A DNA stretch of 64,000 nucleotides from Allomuricauda sp. NBRC 101325. Lineage in GTDB: Bacteria; Bacteroidota; Bacteroidia; Flavobacteriales; Flavobacteriaceae. The stretch covers positions 558,001 through 622,000 of the forward strand of contig NZ_BSQF01000002.1 in assembly GCF_030268205.1 (NCBI RefSeq), in the 5' to 3' direction. A model generated the notes under the pieces. That model saw only the letters and a program-made list of their open reading frames with translations, made no database searches and was not told the origin of the DNA. Below, one piece after another: positions 32,813 to 42,580 of this stretch (the first letter of the stretch is position 1; each line of letters begins with the position of its first letter). The position numbers were made by a program, and so were the translations under genes.

Positions 32813-35800
32813 ATGAAAAACAAAGAGCACATCATTGTCAATGCCAACCAGGCTGTTGCTCATGTCGCGTACATGACCAATGAGGTTTTTCCCATTTATC
32901 CGATTACACCTGCTTCCGAAATGGCAGAATTGGTGGAGGAGTGGAGTGCTCACAATCAAAAAAATATTTTCGGTAATGTACCCACCACTTTCGAAATGCA
33001 GAGTGAGGCCGGTGTAGCGGGAGCCATGCACGGCGCCCTACAAACAGGGTCATTATCGAGCACTTTTACAGCATCACAAGGTTTATTGCTGATGTTGCCC
33101 AACATGCACAAAATTGCTGGGGAATTAACCCCAAATGTAATCCATGTTGCAACAAGGGCCGTAGCTTCGCATGCATTGTCCGTTTTCGGGGATCATAGCG
33201 ATGTGATGTCGGCCCGAAATACAGGCTATGCCTTCTTGGCCTCCGCCTCTGTGCAGGAAGCTATGGATTTTGCATTGATTGCACAGGCTGCCACTTTGGA
33301 ATCCCGTGTGCCTTTTCTTCACTTTTTTGATGGATTTAGAACTTCCCATGAAGGATCAACCATTGAAAAGGTCAATAATGAAGTGATCAAGGCCATGATC
33401 AAGGAGGATTTGGTTCAGGAACACCAACATAGAGGATTGAATCCAAATAATCCACATATTTCCGGAACTTCACAAGGGCCAGATGTATTCTTTCAAAGTA
33501 GAGAGGCAGTGAACCCATATTACAACAACTGCCCCTGGATAGTTCAGCGAAAAATGGATGAATTTTACCATTTAACGGGGCGTGCCTATAAGGTATTTGA
33601 ATATGTGGGCCATCCTGAAGCAGAGCAGGTAATTATTGCAATGGCTTCATCCACCCATACCATTGAAGAAACTATCAAGGCCCAAAATGCCGATGGTGAA
33701 AAGATAGGACTGGTCAAGGTGCGATTGTTTAGACCTTTCAGTGCCGATATGTTGATTGAAAGTATTCCTTCAACATGCATAAATATTGCTGTGCTCGACC
33801 GTACCAAAGAAGCAGGTTCCAATGGGGAGCCATTGTATTTGGATGTGGTGCATTCGGTGTTTAAGTCCAGTAAATTCAAGCAGCTGCCCAAAGTTTTTGG
33901 CGGACGCTATGGATTGGCCTCCAAGGAGTTTGATCCATCCATGGTAAAAAGTATTGTGGATAACCTTAATAAAGGAACCCTAAAATCATCTTTTACGGTA
34001 GGAATATTGGACGATGTGACCCAGCTAAGTCTGTCAAATGCTGATTTTAATCTGGAATTTGAAGGATTGGAACTGCTATTTTTTGAAACCAAATCCAGAC
34101 AGACCAAGCAGGTCTTTGACAATTTTCTGCAGTATCTGGGGGATATCAATGGTCAATTTGTGCAGGGGTATATGGAAATCGATTATAAAAAATCCAATTC
34201 CAAGGCCGTTACCAATTTTAGGGCTGCCTACGAACCCATAAAAGCACCTTATGTTATATCGGAAGCCCATTTTGTTGGTTTTGAAGATGCCACCTTATTG
34301 AGAGAAGAGGGTGGGAAGATGAGAGTGAAGCAGGGAGGTACCGTTTTGGTACAGACCAACCTTGATGCAGCAACTTTTTGGATGAATTTACCTCAGGTAA
34401 CACAAAGAGCATTATTGACCAAACAGGTTGAATTGTTCATTGTAGATGCTAAGAATTTGGTTGATAATGGGCAAAGTCAAATTTCGTTGATGCAAAATTG
34501 TTTCTTGGCTTTGGCCCTTGGCTTCAATGATTTAATGCCAAATAAAGAACTATTAAAAAGGATTCAAAAGGTAGAGATGAAAACATGGAAACACGATAAT
34601 ATAGACAAAGATGGAGTTGCTCCATTTTCGAAGACATTGTTGGGTCAATTATTGGAGGGCAATGGTGATCAAGTTTCTGTTGGTCAATTACCGGTTGATG
34701 GGGTGTACCCAACAGGAACTTCCATTTTCAATAAAAGAAAAGAGGAAGGAAGATTGCCCGTTTGGAATACCGATTCTTGTATTCAATGCGGTGCCTGTAG
34801 TATGGCGTGTCCATCAGGGGCGATTCGTATGAAAGTGTATGGTTCCGCCATAAAAGAAGCAGCTCCATCGCAATGGAAAGATGTCGAAGCTAAAATTGAC
34901 CTTCCTACTATGAATTTGAACTATTTATCGATTCAAATAAATCCTGATCAATGTACGGCCTGTGAAATCTGTGTGGATGTTTGTGCAGATAATGCTTTGG
35001 AAATGCAACCACGGGAACAGCATGAGCATACAAGTCGGGAAAATTGGGACTTTTTTGCTCGAATTTCAGAAGTGGACAGAGGCTTGATCAACGTTCAAAA
35101 CCTTGCCCTACAACAATTGCAAGAACCTTTGTTCAAATATCCAATGGGGGTAGATGGCTGTGGGGAGGCACCTTATTTAAAATTGATGTCGCAACTGTTC
35201 GGTGATCGTATGTTAGTGGCCAATGCCACAGGCGCAAGTTCCATTTTCGGGGGAGCATTGCCCACTACGCCTTGGGGTAAGAATATATATGGTCAAGGCC
35301 CAGCATGGTCCAACTCATTGTTCGAAGATAATGCCGAATATGGCCTAGGTTTCAGACTGTCTTTAGATCAGCAACAGGAACAAGCCATGGTTTTGCTCCA
35401 AAATTTGTCCGAATTGTTGGGTAAGGAATTCGTAAGCGAAATATTAACTGCTGAACAATCTTCAGAAGCTGAAATTGCTTTGCAACGCAATCGTATTGCA
35501 CGTTTGAAAGCATTGCTAAAGGAAATTCCATCGCCAAAGGCAGATAAATTGCTTTCCATAGCAGATAGTTTGGTAAAGAAAAGCGTTTGGGTCGTTGGTG
35601 GTGATGGCTGGGCCTATGACATTGGTTTTGGTGGACTGGATCATGTGTTGGCTTCTGGAAAAAACGTCAATATTTTGGTGTTGGACAATGAAGTGTATTC
35701 CAATACGGGAGGTCAAAAATCCAAGTCAACACCTTTTGGGGCCAAAGCAAAGTTTGCGGCAAAAGGACAACTAAAACATAAGAAGGATTTGGGCCAGTTG

Positions 35801-36238
35801 GCCATGCAATATCCTGATGTGTATGTAGCTTCTGTTGCCATGGGAGCCGATCAGCAACAGACCTTGAATGTTTTTTTGGAAGCGGAACAACATGATGGGC
35901 CTTCGTTGATCATTGCCTATTGCCACAGTCCGGAGCATGGTGTGGATATGAAACGACCATCAAAATATCATAAAGCAGCGGTAAATTCTGGCCAATGGTT
36001 GCTGTATCGCAATAGACCCAATGCAAATGGTTTGGATGTGGATACTTTTATATTGGATTCAAAACCACCAAGCATTCCAATTGAAGCCTATTTACAAATG
36101 GAGGGAAGATTCGATACGTTTATTCGGAACGATTCCGAGTTTCTTCAACAGGCGCAGTTGTTTGTGGACAGACGTTTTCTGAGATATCAAAAGATGGCAT
36201 CCGTCGGGATTGATGAGTTTTTCCTCTCGATCAATTGA
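32813..36238 (+). CDS. nifJ: Pyruvate:ferredoxin (flavodoxin) oxidoreductase
   Basis: A 1141-residue single-chain PFOR that oxidises pyruvate to acetyl-CoA and CO2 while reducing ferredoxin or flavodoxin. The start at 32813 (MKNKEHIIVNANQAVAHVAY) is chosen because the ATG at 32762 lies within the osmC terminator. The N-terminal PFOR domain reads FPIYPITPASEM. Two 4Fe-4S motifs occur (CIQCGACSMACP near 656 and CTACEICVDVC near 714), then the TPP domain (GGDGWAYDIGFGG near 929, LDNEVYSNTGGQ). The enzyme is oxygen-sensitive and usual in anaerobic or microaerobic metabolism. Its position after a sigma-54-controlled osmC suggests readthrough or shared control. Confidence 0.95.
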   Translation: MKNKEHIIVNANQAVAHVAYMTNEVFPIYPITPASEMAELVEEWSAHNQKNIFGNVPTTFEMQSEAGVAGAMHGALQTGSLSSTFTASQGLLLMLPNMHKIAGELTPNVIHVATRAVASHALSVFGDHSDVMSARNTGYAFLASASVQEAMDFALIAQAATLESRVPFLHFFDGFRTSHEGSTIEKVNNEVIKAMIKEDLVQEHQHRGLNPNNPHISGTSQGPDVFFQSREAVNPYYNNCPWIVQRKMDEFYHLTGRAYKVFEYVGHPEAEQVIIAMASSTHTIEETIKAQNADGEKIGLVKVRLFRPFSADMLIESIPSTCINIAVLDRTKEAGSNGEPLYLDVVHSVFKSSKFKQLPKVFGGRYGLASKEFDPSMVKSIVDNLNKGTLKSSFTVGILDDVTQLSLSNADFNLEFEGLELLFFETKSRQTKQVFDNFLQYLGDINGQFVQGYMEIDYKKSNSKAVTNFRAAYEPIKAPYVISEAHFVGFEDATLLREEGGKMRVKQGGTVLVQTNLDAATFWMNLPQVTQRALLTKQVELFIVDAKNLVDNGQSQISLMQNCFLALALGFNDLMPNKELLKRIQKVEMKTWKHDNIDKDGVAPFSKTLLGQLLEGNGDQVSVGQLPVDGVYPTGTSIFNKRKEEGRLPVWNTDSCIQCGACSMACPSGAIRMKVYGSAIKEAAPSQWKDVEAKIDLPTMNLNYLSIQINPDQCTACEICVDVCADNALEMQPREQHEHTSRENWDFFARISEVDRGLINVQNLALQQLQEPLFKYPMGVDGCGEAPYLKLMSQLFGDRMLVANATGASSIFGGALPTTPWGKNIYGQGPAWSNSLFEDNAEYGLGFRLSLDQQQEQAMVLLQNLSELLGKEFVSEILTAEQSSEAEIALQRNRIARLKALLKEIPSPKADKLLSIADSLVKKSVWVVGGDGWAYDIGFGGLDHVLASGKNVNILVLDNEVYSNTGGQKSKSTPFGAKAKFAAKGQLKHKKDLGQLAMQYPDVYVASVAMGADQQQTLNVFLEAEQHDGPSLIIAYCHSPEHGVDMKRPSKYHKAAVNSGQWLLYRNRPNANGLDVDTFILDSKPPSIPIEAYLQMEGRFDTFIRNDSEFLQQAQLFVDRRFLRYQKMASVGIDEFFLSIN

Positions 36239-36245
36239 TACATGA

Positions 36246-39200
36246 TCAAATCAGGACAGAACCCGAAGTCCAATCTTCCGGTGGCCCAAGAACAGCATAT
36301 TTTTTTGCACGTTCGTTAAAATAATGGGCCACCGTATCCCCAGGGTTTTTGTACAATACCCATTGGAAAGCCGTTGCGGCTTCATCGAATTGACCTTCGT
36401 AATATAGGGCAATGCCTTTGTCGTAATGCGATTTGGTTTCCAGTTTCAATGAGATTTTTTGAATGGAATCCCCGTCGATGCACTCATAAATTTCAATGGA
36501 TTTGTGTTTGCCCTTGACCCGAACCCTGCCCAAATACCTAAAATTAAAATCGGTAGGGTGCTGTATTTGGTTCAAGGTATCTCCGCTGATAATGATGTTG
36601 GATCCGAAATGTTTGGTAACCCCTTCAACACGTGAGGCACAATTAACGGTATCGGAAATAACGGCAGGGTCATTACGCTTGGTATCGCCAATAATTCCCA
36701 TGATCAGTGGGCCGGTATGTAAACCGATGCCAATGGAAAGTGGTCGATATCCTTTTTCTTCCACCCTTCTTTTATTGTAAAGGGCCAAAGCTCGTTGCAT
36801 TTCAATGGCTGCATCCAAAGCTCCTTCCGGACTATCGGGAAACAAGGCCATGATGCCATCTCCCAAATATTGGTTCACAAAACCTTGATTTTCTTTGATA
36901 ATGGGCCCCATTCTGCCCACGTAGGCATTCACGAACTTAAAGTTTTGATGCGGCGTCATGCTTTCTGAAAGGGTGGTGTAATCCCGAATATCGGAAAACA
37001 GTACCGTAACCTCTTTCTCGGAAAAATCCCCCAATTGCACATCGGTAATAGATTCTTTTCCAATGGATTTCACAAATTCTAAGGGCACAAATCTTGAAGT
37101 GGCCCTGTGGATGATGTTTAGGTTCAAGTGGGTTTTGATTCGACTCAAAAGTTCGCCTTTGGAAAATGGTTTGGTAAGGTAATCGTTAGCGCCGGCATTA
37201 AATCCGCTTACGAGGTCGGAAACCGTATTTTTGGCCGTCAATAAAATCACAGGTAATTCACTGGACAGGTATTTCTCCCTTATTTTTTCGCAGACTTCAT
37301 AGCCAGAAGTTCCAGGCATCATCACATCAAGCAATACTAAACTAATTGGTGTGCCTTCGGCAATAATTTTAAGTGCCTCTTTACCTGAACCAACCTCAAT
37401 AATTTGATAACCCGCCATTCGGAGGTGATTTTCCAACACTCTTCGGTTCACAGGTTCATCATCCACTATTAAAATGGTTGGCACATCTTGAGCAGAAGGA
37501 GCTTTTACGAATGAATTTGTGGTATCGGTTTCGTTGAAATCCTGTATAGTATTGATAACTTCAGGCTTGTCTATTTGAAGTTCTTCGTGTTCATCACGTT
37601 TGATTTGACTCAACGGCATGGTAAAGGTGAAAATGGAACCCTTTCCTTTTTCGGAATCAACTGTAATGGTTCCACCATGGAGTTCCACCAATTTTTTGGT
37701 CACTGAAAGTCCAAGTCCAGTTCCGCCGTATTCCCGTTCCGTGGAACCGTCAACTTGCTCAAAAGAATCAAAAATGCTATCCATTTTATCTTTGGGGATT
37801 CCAATACCAGTATCGGAAATGGAGATGGTCAACTTGTCTTTTTTTACTGCTGCATGCAGGGAGATAACACCTTTCTCTGTGAATTTTATAGCATTGCCGA
37901 TAAGGTTGTGCATGATCTGTTGCAATCGATTTTCATCGGCATTGATTAGCGGAATATCCTTGGGAATGGCATTGATGAGTTTTAATTTTTTATCCTGAAG
38001 CAACGGGCGGGAAAGTCGTAGCACAATATTTGAAACGGCATAAATATCGACAGGTTTAAGGGAAAGGTTGAGGTCTTTGTTTTTGAGCTTGGAAAAATCC
38101 AAAATATCGTTTACCAGATGGGAAAGCCGTTTTCCACTATTGATGATCATCTCTAAATTTTGAAGGGCAGTTTTCGACATTTTTCCTGCTACACCATCCT
38201 TTAATCCTTCACTCAAACCAATAATTCCAACCAAGGGAGTGCGCAATTCATGGGAGGTATTGGCCAAAAACTCATCCTTCAATTTATTGACCTTTTCAAG
38301 TTCCAGCACCCGTTGTTTTTCAATTTCAGTACGTTTTTTTTCCACTTCAATGGCTCGCTTTTTCTCATCCAGCAACTGTTTTTCTCGCTGCTTTTGTTTG
38401 AATCGCCTAAAAGAAAACAAAAAAGCCAACATAGTACCCAAGGCTATCGCAATGATGAAGTTTCGCAATGTTTTTTGCCGTTCGAGTTTTAAATCGTTGA
38501 TTTCTACATCTTTTTGAAGGGATGCAATGGCATTTTGTTGCTTTTCAGTATCATATCGAACCTGGAGCTCTTCAATCTGTTTGGACTTGGCCTCGTTGAA
38601 CAGGCTGTCCTTTAAGGTGATCGCCTTGTTTTTAAAGGCTAAAGCTTTTTCAAACTCGCCAGAGGCTTCATGGATTTTTGAAAGCAATTCATAATTATCC
38701 TGAAGTTGATTTTTTGCCCCCATTGCTTCAGAAATGGAAATGGCTTTTTCAATGTTTTCTTGGGCAAGTGGGTAGTTTTTCAGCTCCAAATAAATCAATG
38801 CGATTTGGTTATGGCTCATGGCCAGTTCCAACTTCATGCCCAGTTTTTCACGAAGATCAAGTGCTCTTTGGTGGTAATCCAAGGATTGGGAATAATTTTT
38901 TTGGTATCCGTAAACTTTCCCGATCGCTTCGTAGTCAAAAGCCTTTCCCCAGTCGCTGTCCATTTCCTCATCCAACTGTAAAGCCCGGAAAAAGTAGGAT
39001 CGTGCCTCAACATAATTCTGTTGTTGCAAATAGGTATCCCCGATATTGAACAGGCAATTGGCCATTTCAATTTTGTCTTCCAATCCAGTAAAGATTTCGA
39101 GGGCACTTTGGTAGTTCTCCATGGCTTCGTCCATCTTGCCCGTAGTTTTCAGGATTTCTCCAATGGCATTTTGTGTGGTGGCTATACTGAAGGGATCATT

Positions 39201-39650
39201 ATGATCTTGGTAGATCTTTAAAATTTCGTAATAGATTGCCAAGCTTTTTTCCATATCCCCTTGATTGTCGAGGATAACAGCCTTTTGATAAAGTCCGTTG
39301 GCTACGGAAAATGGTTTATTCGTCTGTCTGGAATAGTCCAAATAGGCTTCGATGTGCTCAAGTGCCGAGGTGTAATTTCCCTTTTGCCTATCTAAAACAG
39401 CGTATTGATAATGGGCAATGGAAGTGCCCCAAGGCAATTTTTTGTGTTCACTGATCGTATAAAAACTGTCTATGTATTTTTTGGCCGTCTCTAGATCGCC
39501 ACGATTATTGAGGTATTCCCACGAAATATTTTTTAAAACACTGATGCGACTGGAATCGGATTGAGCCTGGTTGAGTTGGTTTTGCAAAGAATCTAGGCGT
39601 GAGGTTTGTCCGAACGCAAATGGGCTCCACGTTAAAATTAGAATGGACAA
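36246..39650 (-). CDS. TPR/hybrid histidine kinase/receiver/class III nucleotide cyclase fusion
   Basis: A 1134-residue signalling protein. An export signal ends near residue 15, TPR repeats fill about 20-370 (periplasmic), a membrane helix follows at about 397-415 and then a coiled coil. HisKA has the phospho-accepting His near 467 in TSHELRTPL, the ATPase domain NLIGNAIKFTEKG and GTGLGLSVTKK, a receiver has LLDVMMPG (Asp near 774), and a class III cyclase domain occupies about 875-1060. The cyclase keeps both metal aspartates (LFSDIRDYT, YLGDGIMALF) and the Asn/Arg pair (TVNCASRVE), but the usual substrate-selecting Lys is Gln (NQYLGDG). The TTG start at 39650 gives a short signal; an ATT 21 bases upstream would give MKQVGHILSIL. 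Product nucleotide is uncertain. Confidence 0.88.
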   Translation of the reverse strand: MSILILTWSPFAFGQTSRLDSLQNQLNQAQSDSSRISVLKNISWEYLNNRGDLETAKKYIDSFYTISEHKKLPWGTSIAHYQYAVLDRQKGNYTSALEHIEAYLDYSRQTNKPFSVANGLYQKAVILDNQGDMEKSLAIYYEILKIYQDHNDPFSIATTQNAIGEILKTTGKMDEAMENYQSALEIFTGLEDKIEMANCLFNIGDTYLQQQNYVEARSYFFRALQLDEEMDSDWGKAFDYEAIGKVYGYQKNYSQSLDYHQRALDLREKLGMKLELAMSHNQIALIYLELKNYPLAQENIEKAISISEAMGAKNQLQDNYELLSKIHEASGEFEKALAFKNKAITLKDSLFNEAKSKQIEELQVRYDTEKQQNAIASLQKDVEINDLKLERQKTLRNFIIAIALGTMLAFLFSFRRFKQKQREKQLLDEKKRAIEVEKKRTEIEKQRVLELEKVNKLKDEFLANTSHELRTPLVGIIGLSEGLKDGVAGKMSKTALQNLEMIINSGKRLSHLVNDILDFSKLKNKDLNLSLKPVDIYAVSNIVLRLSRPLLQDKKLKLINAIPKDIPLINADENRLQQIMHNLIGNAIKFTEKGVISLHAAVKKDKLTISISDTGIGIPKDKMDSIFDSFEQVDGSTEREYGGTGLGLSVTKKLVELHGGTITVDSEKGKGSIFTFTMPLSQIKRDEHEELQIDKPEVINTIQDFNETDTTNSFVKAPSAQDVPTILIVDDEPVNRRVLENHLRMAGYQIIEVGSGKEALKIIAEGTPISLVLLDVMMPGTSGYEVCEKIREKYLSSELPVILLTAKNTVSDLVSGFNAGANDYLTKPFSKGELLSRIKTHLNLNIIHRATSRFVPLEFVKSIGKESITDVQLGDFSEKEVTVLFSDIRDYTTLSESMTPHQNFKFVNAYVGRMGPIIKENQGFVNQYLGDGIMALFPDSPEGALDAAIEMQRALALYNKRRVEEKGYRPLSIGIGLHTGPLIMGIIGDTKRNDPAVISDTVNCASRVEGVTKHFGSNIIISGDTLNQIQHPTDFNFRYLGRVRVKGKHKSIEIYECIDGDSIQKISLKLETKSHYDKGIALYYEGQFDEAATAFQWVLYKNPGDTVAHYFNERAKKYAVLGPPEDWTSGSVLI

Positions 39651-39736
39651 TATGTGGCCAACTTGTTTAATAGCTCGCTATTTAAGGTTGATTGTCAGTT
39701 GATTAAATGTAGTGTTTAAAACTTTAGGCACCAAAA

Positions 39737-39762
39737 AAAGCCCCGACTTTGGTCGGGGCTTT
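39737..39762 (-). terminator. Terminator of the DUF2141 gene
   Basis: AAAGCCCCGAC 39737-39747 and GTCGGGGCTTT 39752-39762 form an 11-bp stem with a TTTG loop; on the minus strand it is followed by a run of T. Confidence 0.9.
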
Positions 39763-39784
39763 CAAGACTGTTTTTAAGGTTGAA

Positions 39785-40204
39785 TTAGAAACGAATGTTC
39801 AATTCTAGGTCTTCGTTGCCTACTTCAAATTTTGCGCTGCCGAAGTTTGGTGGGCCAATGGACATATCGTTGCCAGACATACCATAGCTTTCCGCAGGCA
39901 TCCCATTGGATTGGTAATCCATTCTATTGTTGCTGTTTTCATCGTGCAAGGTTAAAATGGCGTAGGAGCCTGGTGCTACATTGGTAAAGGTCAAAACCAC
40001 TTTTCCGTTTTCAATGGTACTTTCCAAATTTTGGATTCCAGGGCCTGCCATAAAGGTCTCTTGGGTGTGCAAACCCGCTACAACCTTTCCTTCGTTGCTG
40101 TTGATGTTGTCGATGGTCACTTTAATATTGACTCCCTTGGTTTCTTGAGCCATGGAAATGATGCTCACAAAGAATAAACTTAATGCTAGTGTTACAGTTT
40201 TCAT
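39785..40204 (-). CDS. DUF2141 family exported protein
   Basis: A 139-residue protein with a signal peptide (MKTVTLALSLFFVSIISMAQE). The body matches DUF2141: NINSNEGKVVAGLHTQETFM, FTNVAPGSYAILTLHDENSNNRMD and the C-terminal ESYGMSGNDMSIGPPNFGSAKFEV. The fold is an immunoglobulin-like sandwich. It is divergent from a TonB-dependent receptor gene, a frequent arrangement. A role at the outer membrane, possibly with the receptor, is likely but unproven. Confidence 0.9.
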   Translation of the reverse strand: MKTVTLALSLFFVSIISMAQETKGVNIKVTIDNINSNEGKVVAGLHTQETFMAGPGIQNLESTIENGKVVLTFTNVAPGSYAILTLHDENSNNRMDYQSNGMPAESYGMSGNDMSIGPPNFGSAKFEVGNEDLELNIRF

Positions 40205-40416
40205 AGATGTTGTTTTGATGTTTTTGATGCTTCAAATGTCTGAAGCTGAACCAATTTTTAAAAGTTCAATGGACTGAAGTGTCGGATTTTGGGAGTGAAT
40301 TGTAAAGTCATTATTCCCGTTTCAATTCAGTTTGAAAAATCTACAATTGGGTATTTCCTTTTGGCTTGGCTGTGTTTGTTGGGGCAATTTTGACCCATCA
40401 ATCAAAACAAACAGTC

Positions 40417-42579
40417 ATGAAAAACGTATTTACATTCTTCTTATTCATCTTGGGTTCAAGTTTTGTATTCGCCCAACGAACCATAACAGGAACCGTTACC
40501 GATGCCAAAAACAATCCCATTGAAGGGGCCAATATTTATTTGGAAGGCACCTATGATGGGGCTTCCTCCGATAGAGAAGGACATTTTACTTTTGAAACGG
40601 AAGAAACGGGAACACAAACGCTTGTGATTTCCATGTTGTCGTTTGATCCGCATTATGAAATTGGCGAAGTAACCTATTTTAAGGATTTAAAAATCAAATT
40701 AACGGAAGCCATCAACTCCTTAACAGGGGTCACCTTGACCGCAGGAACGTTTGAAGCAGGGGATAATTCCAAAGTTTCGGTATTAAAACCGTTGGATATT
40801 GTAACTACTGCAGGCGCAACTGGGGATTTTGTGGCTGCTTTGCAAACGTTACCGGGGACTTCCACTGTAAATGAGGATGGTAGATTGTTTGTGAGAGGTG
40901 GAACTGCAGAGGAAACCCAAGTTTTTATCGACGGACTTCGCGTGTTTCAACCCTTTAATGCCACAGCCAATAATATGCCGACCCGCGGACGGTTTTCCCC
41001 CTTCCTTTTTAAAGGAATATCGTTTAGTACGGGAGGGTACTCAGCGGAGTATGGACAGGCTTTGTCCAGTGTGTTGTTGCTGAACACCATTGATGAGCCC
41101 GATCAAGAGAAAACAGAAATATCCGTAATGTCCGTCGGTGGAGGTTTGGGTCATACCAAAATTTGGGGCGATCAATCCTTGAGCATCAATACGTCCTATT
41201 TGAATTTGGCTCCTTATGAAGCTTTGCTTCCGAGCACTCAAGGTGTACGTTGGAACAGTCCATACGAGTCCATTTCTGGAGAGGCTGTTTTTAGAAGTAA
41301 GGGAGATAAGAGTATGTTCAAACTGTACACAGGATTTAACCATTCCAATTTGGACATTGAACAAGAGGACATCAATTTTGAGGATTATGTTCGCTTTAGA
41401 TTGAAGAACAACAATTTGTACTTTAATGCTTCGTACAAATACTATTTGGAGAATGATTGGAGCCTGACTTCGGGTGCATCCATTGCTTGGGACACCAACG
41501 ACATCCACATTGAATCCGATAGGGTTGATGCCAAAGAAACCGCTTACCACCTTAAGGTAAAAGCAAGAAAAAACTTCAGCAGCCGATTCGATTTAAGTTT
41601 TGGGGCGGAATATTTTAATACGGATTACGATGAAACGTACACCGATTTTGAAGCCAATGAGTTTGAAAGTGGCTATTCGGAAGGTCTTGCGTCCCTATTT
41701 GCCGAGTCGGATATTTTTTTGAGCAACCGTTTTGCCCTAAAATTGGGAGTTAGGGGAGAGCAAAACTTTTTGATGGATGCTTTTCAGGTGTCGCCAAGAG
41801 TTTCATTGGCCTACAAACCCAAAGAGAACGGACAGTTTTCCTTTGCCTACGGAGATTTTTACCAACGTCCGTTGGGTAAGGTGGTAAAGTTTGACAAAGA
41901 CCTTCAAATGGAAAAAGCCAGTCATTACATTCTCAACTATCAACACATCAATAACGGCAGGACTTTTAGGGTCGAAGCCTATTTTAAGGATTACGACAAT
42001 TTGGTAAAGTTTGATACGGAACAACCTCAGTTCAACTCCATGTACAACAATTCCGGGGATGGTTATGCCAATGGACTGGATGTATTTTGGAGGGATAACA
42101 AGAGTGTGGGCAATTTGGATTATTGGGTTTCGTATTCGTATTTGGACACCAAAAGGGATTACCGCAACTTTATCGAGCGTGCCACACCCAACTTTGCGGC
42201 CCAACATAACTTATCGGTAGTTACCAAATATTGGGTGGAGAAATTACGGTCTCAAATAGGATTTTCATATTCCTACGGTTCGGGAAGACCTTACGATAAT
42301 CCAAATACGGTAGAATTTATGGCCGAGAAGACCAAATCGTACAATAATTTGAGTTTCAATTGGGCTTATTTGATTGATCAACAGAAAATCTTGTATTTCT
42401 CCGTGAACAATTTATTGAGCATCAATAATGTCAGCAATTACCAATATGCCGACACCCCAAATATGGATGGGGTTTTTGATAGAAGGGCGATTACGCCTCC
42501 TGCGGATAGCTTTTTCTTTGTTGGCTTTTTCTGGACGATCAGTACGGATAAAAAGAGCAATCAATTGGATAACCTATAG
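40417..42579 (+). CDS. TonB-dependent receptor with carboxypeptidase-like regulatory domain
   Basis: A 720-residue outer-membrane receptor. The ATG at 40417 gives the signal MKNVFTFFLFILGSSFVFAQ; the TTG at 40366 adds a leader that is unlikely. Residues 22-105 form the carboxypeptidase D regulatory-like domain (TITGTVTDAKNNPIEGANIYLEG), 110-220 the plug (FVRGGTAEETQVFIDGLRV) and the rest a beta-barrel ending FFVGFFWTISTDKKSNQ. It is shorter than SusC-type receptors and has no SusD partner nearby, so uptake of a metal-siderophore or small nutrient is possible. The nearby DUF2141 gene is divergent. The substrate is unknown. Confidence 0.9.
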   Translation: MKNVFTFFLFILGSSFVFAQRTITGTVTDAKNNPIEGANIYLEGTYDGASSDREGHFTFETEETGTQTLVISMLSFDPHYEIGEVTYFKDLKIKLTEAINSLTGVTLTAGTFEAGDNSKVSVLKPLDIVTTAGATGDFVAALQTLPGTSTVNEDGRLFVRGGTAEETQVFIDGLRVFQPFNATANNMPTRGRFSPFLFKGISFSTGGYSAEYGQALSSVLLLNTIDEPDQEKTEISVMSVGGGLGHTKIWGDQSLSINTSYLNLAPYEALLPSTQGVRWNSPYESISGEAVFRSKGDKSMFKLYTGFNHSNLDIEQEDINFEDYVRFRLKNNNLYFNASYKYYLENDWSLTSGASIAWDTNDIHIESDRVDAKETAYHLKVKARKNFSSRFDLSFGAEYFNTDYDETYTDFEANEFESGYSEGLASLFAESDIFLSNRFALKLGVRGEQNFLMDAFQVSPRVSLAYKPKENGQFSFAYGDFYQRPLGKVVKFDKDLQMEKASHYILNYQHINNGRTFRVEAYFKDYDNLVKFDTEQPQFNSMYNNSGDGYANGLDVFWRDNKSVGNLDYWVSYSYLDTKRDYRNFIERATPNFAAQHNLSVVTKYWVEKLRSQIGFSYSYGSGRPYDNPNTVEFMAEKTKSYNNLSFNWAYLIDQQKILYFSVNNLLSINNVSNYQYADTPNMDGVFDRRAITPPADSFFFVGFFWTISTDKKSNQLDNL

Positions 42580-42580
42580 G

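Noticed and set aside
40366-40416. Upstream start for the TonB receptor
   Set aside because: It would place polar residues before a normal signal peptide that begins at 40417.
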